Program-made: the position numbers and the translations under genes
Shown: in pieces, positions 9,456 to 19,190 of the stretch
How the letters are laid out: each line of letters begins with the position of its first letter
How positions within the stretch are numbered: position 1 is the first letter of the stretch
Notes under the pieces: model-generated
The model's database searches: none
The model's input: only the letters and a program-made list of their open reading frames with translations
Told to the model about the DNA's origin: nothing
Source: Chrysomallon squamiferum
Taxonomy: Eukaryota > Mollusca > Gastropoda > Neomphalida > Peltospiridae
DNA length: 42,500 bases
Direction: 5' to 3'
NCBI GenBank assembly: GCA_012295275.1
Contig: CM022676.1
Span: 8,531,086-8,573,585 of the forward strand

Positions 9456-11453
9456 AACTACTAGTAATTAAGGACTGACTAACAGAACTGCTGGAACATT
9501 CGGTTCATGACATCATGTTTATGACGTTATTACTACGTCACTAGTAATTACTAGTAATTAAGGACTGACTATCAGAACCGCTGGCTGTTCATGACGTTAT
9601 TACTACGTCACTAGTAATTAAGGATTGACTAACAGAACTGCTGGAGCATTCTGTTCATGACGTTATTACTACATCACTAGTAATTACTAGTAATTAAAGA
9701 CTGACTAATAGAACTGCTGGAACATTCGGTTCATGACGTTATTACTACATCACTAGTAATTACTAGTAATTAAAGACTGACTAATAGAACTGCTGGAACA
9801 TTCGGTTCATGACGTCATGTTTATGACGTTATTACTACGTCACTAGTAATTACTAGTAATTAAAGACTGACTAACAGCACTGCTGGAACATTCTGTTCAT
9901 GACGTCATGTTTATGACGTTATTACTACGTCACTAGTAATTACTAGTAATTAAAGACTGACTAACAGCACTGCTGGAACATTCTGTTCATGACGTTATTA
10001 CTATATCACTAGTAATTACTAGTAATTAAAGATTGACTAACAGAACTGCTGGAACATTCTGTTCATGACGTCATGTTTATGACGTTATTACTACGTCACT
10101 AGTAATTAAGGATTGACTAACAGAACTGCTGGAACATTCTGTTCATGACGTTATTACTACATCACTAGTAATTACTAGTAATTAAAGACTGACTAACAGC
10201 ACTGCTGGAACATTCTGTTCATGACGTTATTACTACATCACTAGTAATTACTAGTAATTAAAGACTGACTAACAGCACTGCTGGAACATTCTGTTCATGA
10301 CGTTATTACTATATCACTAGTAATTACTAGTAATTAAAGACTGACTAACAGCACTGCTGGAACATTCGGTTCATGACGTCATGTTTATGACGTTATTACT
10401 ACGTCACTAGTAATTACTAGTAATTAAGGATTGACTAACAGAACTGCTGGAACATTCTGTTCATGACGTCATGTTTATGACGTTATTACTACGTCACTAG
10501 TAATTAAGGATTGACTAACAGAACTGCTGGAGCATTCTGTTCATGACGTTATTACTACATCACTAGTAATTACTAGTAATTAAAGACTGACTAATAGAAC
10601 TGCTGGAACATTCTGTTCATGACGTCATGTTTATGACGTTATTACTACGTCACTAGTAATTAAGGATTGACTAACAGAACTGCTGGAGCATTCTGTTCAT
10701 GACGTTATTACTACATCACTAGTAATTACTAGTAATTAAGGATTGACTAACAGAACTGCTGGAGCATTCTGTTCATGACGTTATTACTACATCACTAGTA
10801 ATTACTAGTAATTAAAGACTGACTAATAGAACTGCTGGAGCATTCTGTTCATGACGTTATTACTACGTCACTAGTAATTACTAGTAATTAAAGACTGACT
10901 AACAGCACTGCTGGAACATTCTGTTCATGACGTTATTACTACGTCACTAGTAATTACTAGTAATTAAAGACTGACTAACAGCACTGCTGGAACATTCTGT
11001 TCATGACGTTATTACTACGTCACTAGTAATTACTAGTAATTAAAGACTGACTAACAGAACTGCTGGAACATTCGGTTCATGACGTTATTACTACGTCACT
11101 AGTAATTACTAGTAATTAAAGACTGACTAACAGCACTGCTGGAACATTCTGTTCATGACGTTATTACTACGTCACTAGTAATTACTAGTAATTAAAGACT
11201 GACTAACAGCACTGCTGGAACATTCGGTTCATGACGTCATGTTTATGACGTTATTACTACGTCACTAGTAATTACTAGTAATTAAAGACTGACTAACAGC
11301 ACTGCTGGAACATTCTGTTCATGACGTCATGTTTATGACGTTATTACTACATCACTAGTAATTACTAGTAATTAAAGACTGACTAACAGCACTGCTGGAA
11401 CATTCTGTTCATGACGTCATGTTTATGACGTTATTACTATATCACTTCATTAC
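9456..11453. repeat. Minisatellite, about 25 tandem units of 66-90 bp
   Basis: Counting the core CTGCTGG (CCGCTGG once) gives about 25 units in 2.0 kb. The basic 76-bp unit holds the 10-mer ACTAGTAATT (once or twice), AAAGACTGACTAACAG, CACTGCTGGAACATTCTG, TTCATGACG and TTATTACTACGTC. Some units carry a 14-bp addition that creates ATGACGTCAT followed by GTTTATGACG. Units are highly similar. It lies upstream of the 9350 acceptor of the minus-strand gene, so it is probably intronic. The right edge stops abruptly at TATATCACTTC. Confidence 0.95.
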
Positions 11454-11816
11454 GCTACATTTCTGTCTTAGCCTAATGAATGATTTAAACCTACTTTCGG
11501 TAAGCAGAACAAGGATTATTAGTTTTTGTTGCAAACAGATATGTCCAGAGATATTCTAACTGTAAGAGAGGCTATGGAACATCATGCATATTAATATACT
11601 GCTCAAGTAACATTTGGAAAATGGAACTGATCCCAATACCCAAAAGGCTAACGTTTGAAAATACTTATTTTATTCTAATGCTTTGGTGTTGTTTTTCTGT
11701 GAAACTAATGAAGCTTAAGATTCTGGATTACTAATCTTAGAGGAAATCAAGAAACGAGTTTAGTACACATTGCTTGACGATTTTAAATAAATTCGGAGAT
11801 GTCGAGGCTATAAAAT

Positions 11817-11845
11817 TGTGTGTGTATGTGTGTGTGTGTGTGTGT

Positions 11846-11876
<31 letters not shown>
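11817..11876. repeat. (GT)n microsatellite
   Basis: About 29 GT units with an A interruption. Confidence 0.9.
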
Positions 11877-12655
11877 ACATGGTGATTTTCCAGAATTCGT
11901 TGTTAACTGTCAAGGGTCTCCACAATGGCCTCCAAAAATGTAGGTCCAACACTGTGAATGATCTTAAGATTCATCTCTGATTTACTCTATAATCTGATTA
12001 GGCAGAAGCTACAAGAAAAATGAACCAGTTCTGTCGCTTTTAATCCTTTAGTTGGTCTTCGGGAAAGATTTATCTTAGTCTCCTAGACTGTACAACGAAA
12101 TTTCGACCAAAGATTTAGTCCATGCTGCTAGACTGAATGTCAAAACAACACTTGCTTCTCAGAAAACAAAAATATTTTTCAACCATATGATGACATACAG
12201 ATCTTTGCAAACGGCATGAAATTAACAAATAACATTTCATGTCTACGGCAAAATGTGCATAAAACCCGTGAGTAAATAACACATATAACAGCATGTCTTG
12301 GACAGAACTCAGAGGCAAGGTTATATGCTGTATCCACGGAATGCGTGCGTTAACAGTTTTCTGAACGGAACCATACCAAGACTTGTTCACACTCGCATAC
12401 AAGATCCTTCTTGGTGAAAACTCAAAGGTGATTAAAGTGAAAATTTAATTACTGCATACAAGCGCACATTTAAGCAGATATTTGATAGATACGTGCTAAA
12501 ATATCTGCGTCCACATTCACACAACAAGAAACTTCAGGAAAAATTCATCAGTATTGTTTGTGATGACGTCAAGAATACAGAATAATTCTTATGCCCAGAT
12601 ATTTTTTAAACTGTGCTCTTTTGTGGTTTATTTTCTTGGTGATTACTCTGGACAG

Positions 12656-12775
12656 TTAATAAATAAATAAATAAATAAATAAAATTACTACTAATACTAA
12701 TACTACTATACCTACTACTAATACTACTACTACTATACTACTACTACTATTACTACTACTACTACTACTACTTAA
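12656..12775. repeat. (AAAT)n followed by imperfect (ACT)n
   Basis: Seven AAAT-type units followed by about 90 bases of ACT/ATACT triplets. Confidence 0.85.
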
Positions 12776-13031
12776 ATAATAATAAACAATAAATAAATAA
12801 ACAAAACTTTAAACAATTTCTGCCTCTCTACATTAAATTCAGCTCAACGTTAAACCTGCGACAAAAAACACATAACACGTATTTGTACATTTATTTGAAG
12901 GTGACATGCCAAAAATCGCGCGCACTCAGAAATTATATCACCTTATTTGACTGCAAATACAATCAGCGAACCGCCTTAGATAAGTCTTTACTGAATAAAC
13001 CTGGCCAATTACATATCCCTCTACTTTTCAG

Positions 13032-13146
13032 GTGTCGCCTTTGTTCACTGGAATGTGCACGCCGTAGACTTGACAAAGAACCAGTCATTCACTAAAGACG
13101 AATATATTATTTTTTCTTTACTTCACAAAGACTCCATGGAGGTGGT
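13032..13146 (+). other. Candidate exon, unassigned
   Basis: Acceptor CCTCTACTTTTCAG (to 13031) and donor GTG|GTAAGC bound 115 bases. One frame (GVAFVHWNVHAVDLTKN, then SLLHKDSMEV) is open from 12995 to a TAA at 13222. A second frame is also open here and reads CRLCSLECARR. The segment is CpG-bearing and much less A+T-rich than its flanks. No partner exon of compatible phase was found, so it could be a lone exon, a decayed element or chance. Confidence 0.25.
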
Positions 13147-13240
13147 AAGCGGCTTAATGAAAACAAACAGGGCTGTATCGTTTTCTCGCCCCGTGTTCAG
13201 TGTGATACGCCGAACTAAATATTAATACGCGGAGGTCAGA

Positions 13241-13250
13241 CGTATAAATA
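13241..13250 (+). promoter_or_regulatory. TATA-like box TATAAATA
   Basis: TATAAATATA within CpG-bearing sequence (GGAGGTCAGACG just upstream). It could be a promoter for a plus-strand transcript starting near 13270, but no such gene is identified. Confidence 0.2.
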
Positions 13251-13274
13251 TAGTTCCGTTCTTTGACCTTTTAT

Positions 13275-13542
13275 CTTCTTTTTTTTTTTTTTTGTCTTAT
13301 TTTCATTATGTCAGATTCTTTTCTCTTTTTCTTTTTCTTTCTTTCATCTCTTATTTTCATTATGTCACATTCTTTTCTCTTTTTCTTTCTTTATTATTAT
13401 TAAAAAATTTTTATTCCTTTTCTTTCTAGCTTCCTTTCTTCTTCTTTTTTTTCTTTCCTTCACTTCTTTTCCTTTTTTTTTTTCCCCTCTGTTTCATTTT
13501 TTTTTTCTTTTTCTTTTTTCTTTTTTTTTTTTTTTTTTTTTT
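13275..13542. repeat. Polypyrimidine (T/C) tract
   Basis: Over 260 bases, almost entirely T and C on the plus strand, ending TTTGCAG at 13546. Low complexity. Confidence 0.85.
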
Positions 13543-13546
13543 GCAG

Positions 13547-13725
13547 ATCAAAAGGTGAAGCCGAATGCGCAGCGAGATCAAATAAAATCCGTCTGATGCA
13601 GGTGAATTTAGTGCGAACCTGTTGTCAGGAAACTAGTTTATGGCGGCGGTTTCCAGGTTTCAGGCCGAAGTGTATCGATGTAATAATAAAGGCTCTGCAA
13701 GCGCTACGGCTTTCCGATAATTTCT
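13547..13725. promoter_or_regulatory. CpG-rich, promoter-like or exon-like patch
   Basis: About 180 bases with many CpGs in otherwise A+T-rich DNA. It includes ATGCGCAGCG (NRF1-like) and TTTATGGCGGCGG (YY1-like). A textbook acceptor precedes it and CAG|GTGAAT lies inside (after 13601). The plus frame from 13548 is open for 67 codons. It could be a first exon or promoter of an unidentified gene on either strand. Confidence 0.3.
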
Positions 13726-14486
13726 TCGTCTTTTTTTTTTTTCTTCTTTAGGCTTTTGTCACTCTCTGTCTTTTGTTTTATTTTATTTCATTTTTATTTC
13801 TGTGTTATTATTTTTCAAGAGTTGTTTTATTTATTTAACGTTTTGGTGGGGGGATAGCGGTGTGAAGATGTAGCATTTATTAGAATTTAAAAAGTTTGAT
13901 GAATAGAAATAAATTAAAAAACAAAATGTCGGTGTTCTTTTTGTTTGTTTGTTTTTGTTTGTTTGTTTTTATTTTATTTTATTTATTGCTTTTATTATTT
14001 TTGTTCTTTATCGTTTTGTTTTGTTTCGTTCATTTCTTAATATTTATTTTATTTTATTTTATTTGTGGGACAAATATTTCTTTGTTCAGTTTTCTTTTAT
14101 CTTTCTTAATACGTATTCTCTGCTTCTAGACTTTTAATCTTTCTATTTGTTGTCTTCTATATTTTCTTTTTTATTAATTTCCTCGTTTCTCAATTTTCCT
14201 CTTCTTTTCTTATATTTCGTTAGTACTAATCCGGCTTTATTTGTATCTGTATTTCTTGTTTTGATGGTTTGTATTCTTTCGTTGTCATTTTCTCTGTATT
14301 TATTTCCTCCTCTCAAGCATTATCATAATCTTCTTCTTCTTCTTCTTCTTTGTCTTGCTGCACTGGCGCACAGTTTCATAATAACTTAAAATACATTAAA
14401 ATATTTGGGGGGGGGGGTTTTTTTTTTTAATTTAATTTTTTTTAATTTTACTTTATTTTATTTTTATTTTATGATTAATTTTTTTG

Positions 14487-14488
<2 letters not shown>

Positions 14489-14540
<52 letters not shown>

Positions 14541-14541
14541 T
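14489..14541. repeat. (ATT)n microsatellite
   Basis: About 17 ATT units in a T-rich stretch that also contains a G run at 14407-14417. Confidence 0.9.
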
Positions 14542-15063
14542 TGTTATTATTTATTATTATATGAGGAATTTTTTTAATCAAAAATAACAATATTAAAAGA
14601 GTTTTTATAAACGAAAATAGGACTGTATTTCTGCAAAATGAAATCGGTTCATAATTACATTTTAAAATGTATTTCACTCTCATGAAAGCAGTTCAATGAA
14701 TGGATTTAGTATTAAATAAATAACGGAAACAAAGAAGAAGGAGAGGAGGAGGAGAAGAAGAAAAGAAAGAAGAAAGAAAAAGAAAATATACAAATATCTG
14801 AGAAGTCGTAATCTTGGAGCTTTGAGGTTGTTTCCATGACAACATCCAGTACGTTACCACTGACGGTTTATCAAATGTCGTGATATGTTTTCTTAAATAA
14901 AGTCATAGGCAATAAACAGGTAAATGATTCCTTAATGTTGACTGCTAAAAGAGGTGCCGATTACCGGCTTCAGAGAATTTACTGAACCATATAACATTGC
15001 TATAAAGTATAGTGTCTATCTAATAGCATTTAATTATATACTAGTATTCAGAATGACAGACTG

Positions 15064-15158
<95 letters not shown>

Positions 15159-15178
15159 GAGAGAGAGAGTGTGTGTGT
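15064..15178. repeat. (CA)n-(GA)n-(GT)n compound microsatellite
   Basis: CA units, then about 40 GA units, one AAACA interruption, more GA and a short GT tail. Confidence 0.95.
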
Positions 15179-15232
15179 TATAACCAAAGTGCAAGTTAGA
15201 TGTTAACTGTGTTATTATTAATAATACCTTAC

Positions 15233-15259
15233 CTGTCCTCTCCGAAAATAACCGAACCA
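15233..15259 (-). other. Possible additional exon end of the minus-strand gene
   Basis: A good donor (GAGGACAG|GTAAGG) sits at 15233. Reading so that two bases remain at the end matches the phase required by the 9350 exon, giving SGSVIFGEDR before the join. Acceptors are possible at 15259 or 15340. Neither matches the phase of the 17180-17224 exon directly. Tentative. Confidence 0.3.
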
Positions 15260-17179
15260 CTTCGGCAAACATCGGAATAGCAGTTATTATTTAATCGTGG
15301 AAAGTTCGTTGACGTCATGTGTGTAGTATTCATAAAAGATCTGATTTTATTGAAACGATTAAAATGACATTTTGTCGGACAGGTTACTGTTTTTGAATGT
15401 TTTTTTGTTGTTGTTGTTTTCTTCTCTTTTTTGTCAGTCTGTCCAGAGAAACTGTTTATGTTCTATTGTTGTTTTGTTTTAGTTTCTATGTATATTTATT
15501 TGTATGTATTGTAAGTCATACAAGTATTTAGGAATATGTTTTAAAGATGATTAAGTGTCTTGCTTATACTGAAAATAAGAGAAAAACATAAATATTTCAA
15601 TATCTTAAGAAGAGAATCTGCGTTCAAACTGCAATGATCGTTTCACATAAACCTATTTTTGTACGTTTCAAAATCTTCCACGATTTGAAGTTCCATGTAA
15701 TGAACAACCATTCAATGTTAAAGAGTTCAGTCTTGCAACAGAAAAACCAGAAATGTAACTATCCTTTCTTTTTTTAGTCTTTTCTTCGTTGATTTCGTCC
15801 TTTCTTCGTCCCTTCTTCTTCTTTTTCTTCTTTGTTTTTTCCTCTCTTCGTTTAATAAGTGAATCTTAAACAAAATAATTTGCAAAAATAATTGTCATTT
15901 TCTTCTTTATTAAATTCTCACCTCCTTTCTCTTTCTCACATAAATTAATTATTTAGTCTTAAGACAATTAAAAATGTGAGAACTGCAGCGCAAGAGACAT
16001 CCAGAAAATTAATTCAATACTTGTATATCCAAAAGAATATCACAAAGTTTGCTGCTTTAACAAACAAAATTTTCTTTTCGATGGGAGTATCTAAATTTTC
16101 GTCCAAGTGATGCGAGAATTTCGCTGTAACAGTCACAGAAATTCGACACGATTGATGTTCAGTATCTTAATATATTCTAGCAAATATTTAGATAACTTTT
16201 GTCGTACAAAATGATTTACGTTATCCAGTAAATATTCACAGTTCTTTTCTTTTTTGTTTCATTTCTTTTCTGTTTTTTCTTTCTTTCTTTCTTTCTTTTC
16301 TTTCAGAAGAGAAAAATGATCCCTGTTTGTTTATAGAGGGCGGGGAAAGCTGTTGTTGTTTTGTTCTTTCATTTCATTTACTTTATTGTTATGATGTTTT
16401 AGAACACCTTGAATTTCCATGTCATTAAACTTCTATAGCAGTTTTCACTCCCATAACACATAGAAATTTTCTTTTTAAAAACAAAACAAAGAATAAGGTG
16501 TCATTGTCTATATGATTCATATGATCCATTTTCCTTCCCGTACACACGATAGAATCAGTCTCTACAATTAATCTTTAAGAAGAAAAAAAAATAAGAAAAA
16601 ATATTCGTATCATTTTCAAATTATCGTCTGCCACTTCGACATAACGTTAGACTGGCTCGAACCGAATAACTGGTTTTTAAATATGATCCGCTTCTACAAC
16701 TCCCCAAAGTATTATTGTTGTTACTGCAACGACCTCAACACAAACTAATCAACGACAAATAACGCAGCACAATGTGGTCATATTGAACACCGTTAAATGC
16801 AGTAAATCAATTGCCTGACTTTCCATGATTCTTTTCAAGCGATTATTTTAGCATAATCGCAATCGGCTAAAAAATGATCAATGGAAAAAAGCTCGTTCTT
16901 TCTGACAGGGTCACGTTTCAATAAATGTAGCCTTATCGATCTACGACAGTTTATTTCTTTAAAGTCCTTTTTTTTTGGATTTCCTTTTGCTAACAGAACA
17001 TGTAATTTATGAATACAATTACTGTACTTTTAGCACAACACGGAGAAATTAATCTGATATGAAGTACAAACGCAGGTTCAATGATAGAATTCGCACCTAA
17101 CGCTCGAGTCCTTACCTCTATTTCATTTATTTATTTATTTTTATATTATAAAAGTCATTTCGTCTTGAAAGTTACTTAC

Positions 17180-17224
17180 ACCATTTAATACTGCTTCGTC
17201 ACTGAAGTTTATGAACCCAGACAC
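17180..17224 (-). CDS. Isolated 45-bp minus-strand exon
   Basis: Acceptor TCTCTCGCACAG and perfect donor GTAAGT bound exactly 15 codons. Only one of three frames is open: VSGFINFSDEAVLNG (phase 0 to 0). This is very likely a true exon. It is in the same orientation as the gene ending at 6730 and could be a 5' exon of it, but the connecting exons are not resolved. No family is recognisable from 15 residues. Confidence 0.5.
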
Positions 17225-17471
17225 CTGTGCGAGAGAATAATAATAAGGTTAAAAAAAAATTAAACAAAATAAACAAAATAATAAGAATGAAACCCTTGGT
17301 AATTTTAAAAGATGTTTTCTTTTTTTCTTTCTAATTTTTTGTTTGTTTGTTTGTTTTTGTTTTTCAATCTCTCCAAAGAAACTGCTTATGTTTTGTTGTT
17401 GTTGTCTTGTTTTTGTTTAGGTAAAGCAGAAGAAACTGCTGTTAATCTTGCCCTGTTATATTTATCTTTTC

Positions 17472-17476
<5 letters not shown>

Positions 17477-17558
<82 letters not shown>
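17477..17558. repeat. (CT)n microsatellite
   Basis: About 40 CT units. Confidence 0.95.
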
Positions 17559-17562
<4 letters not shown>

Positions 17563-18319
17563 TTAACAACACCACCACTACTACTACTAATGATGATGAT
17601 AATGATGATAGTAGTGGTACAAAATACGAATATATATATTTTTTATGTACCTACAAATACACATGCATTTTTTTTTATGTACGTTCTTATTTATTTATTT
17701 ATTATTATTATTATTTTATATGATAATAACTCATTATCAAAATTTGTATTAGAGTGTTTTCTTTGTTAATTTCAAAAAAAAAAAAAAAAAAAAATGAATA
17801 AAAGATAACAAACACAGAAATTACCCAGTCATTCGAAATGATTTTTTATTCATCATACTGACACATTGCAGTTGTTGTTGTTGTTGTTTTGTTTTATGAG
17901 AAATTCTTTATATCTTTCCTTTGGCATTTTGTTTGTTCCTTTTAAATAAAGAACAATCGCGATGACGTCATTATAGAAACCGAAGCGGTGTTGCTGTTTT
18001 CTTTCCGATTAGTTACGGATTAAATATTTTACATCCGCTCATATTCCACTGCGGAACCAGTATTTTGATTGGGAAGTCTGGATTGATTAATGCTAACAAG
18101 AAACATGATCGAAAATCAAAACATAACTACTTAACTGCAATCAAGACTTTTTTTTTCTAATTATTTTGTTGTTGTTATTATTTTGTGGCGTTTTTCTTTT
18201 GCTTGTTTGTTTCATTTTATTACCATATATCGGTTTTGTAACAACAACAATAATAAAAAGTAAATTAAATGTGTTATGGGTTAAATGCTTATTATTTTGT
18301 TCGTCTGTTGCTTGTTTGA

Positions 18320-18320
<1 letters not shown>

Positions 18321-18356
<36 letters not shown>

Positions 18357-18358
18357 GT
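18321..18358. repeat. (ATT)n microsatellite
   Basis: About 12 ATT units 110 bases upstream of the RPS19 promoter. Confidence 0.9.
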
Positions 18359-18437
18359 TATTATTTTACCATTTATTCCCTTGAGCAATGGAAATTGTAG
18401 CAGATCTCTGGTAGAGTTATCTTTCTTGATAAATGTA

Positions 18438-18466
18438 ACTTCCGGTAGATGTCAGGCATATCGGCC
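18438..18466 (+). promoter_or_regulatory. RPS19: RPS19 core promoter with ETS/GABP-type site
   Basis: ACTTCCGGT at 18438-18446, the reverse of the ETS-family core CCGGAAGT, lies about 20-30 bases upstream of the pyrimidine start at 18465. There is no TATA box. ETS sites near the start are common in ribosomal-protein promoters. The start position itself is inferred. Confidence 0.5.
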
Positions 18467-18492
18467 TCTTTTTCGCCTTCACTGCAAGAAAG
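18465..18492 (+). other. RPS19: RPS19 5'-TOP leader exon (non-coding)
   Basis: CCTCTTTTTCGCCTTCAC begins a 5' terminal oligopyrimidine leader of the kind that places ribosomal-protein mRNAs under mTOR/LARP1 control. It continues CTGCAAGAAAG to a donor GTACGG at 18493. Splicing to 19123 would put this 27-28-base leader directly against the ATG. The exact cap site is uncertain by a few bases. Confidence 0.6.
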
Positions 18493-19122
18493 GTACGGCG
18501 TGTTTTAAAACAGAGTTGTTTAACTTCGATTATGTCATATTATCAATAAAGTAAAAAGAGAATCATTAATAATAAAATTGGCCATGATTACCGATACATA
18601 TTTTGTAATATATGGTGGTTTAACTGTTTATCACAGATGTATTACTTAATAAATGCAGACACAAACGGACCATGTGTATCATGGCATCCGCCATTTTTAT
18701 TCTGTCCATGTGTGTATTGTGAACCAAACTGATATAAACAGTATATATTAACGTTTATTAGGGAAACAAATTTTTCATTTACATATGAAGTGATAAAAAA
18801 TTTCAAATCCATGATAACATTCATATTGGTGAAACATGAAGGTTGTTGTAAAATAAATAATTTAATAGAACCCAGGGAGGATAAATCGTTGGACATCGCT
18901 CATCAGAATTAAAATTAATATTTAAACTTTAACTGATAAATAATAATAATAATAATAATAATAATGTTATTTTGATATTACCAGCAGTTAAAAATGATAT
19001 ATTACAAATAAATCATTGTTATAAGTGTAACAAGAATGTAAGTCACAAGCGTACAACATGCATGTTTTTTAATTTATTTATTATTTAAATTATTATTATA
19101 TATTTTGTTTTTGTTTTGACAG

Positions 19123-19190
19123 ATGGGTATCAGTGTGAAGGACGTAAATCAACATGAATTTACAAAGGCCTTGGCTGCCTTCCTTAAAAA
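19123..19190 (+). CDS. RPS19: RPS19 coding exon 1
   Basis: Acceptor TTGTTTTGACAG directly abuts the ATG. 22 codons plus two bases. The donor is GTGAGC, which splits a Lys codon. Confidence 0.95.

Larger units (their letters stand above)
11454..12994. other. Probable intron or intergenic DNA with no recognised gene
   Basis: Contains a (GT)n run at 11817-11876, AATA and ACT repeats at 12656-12772 and one TGACGTCA (12564). A 95-codon minus-strand frame (12115-12402) has no recognisable domain and no convincing splice or start context, so it was not called. Confidence 0.4.

Noticed and set aside
12115-12402. 95-codon minus-strand open frame
   Set aside because: No recognisable domain, no convincing splice signals or start context; not long enough to stand alone in this composition.
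17821-17856. Possible first coding exon (MMNKKSFRMTG then GTAATT) of the minus-strand gene
   Set aside because: Its phase does not join to the best acceptor of the 17180-17224 exon; it fits only by using a weaker internal AG, so support is too thin.
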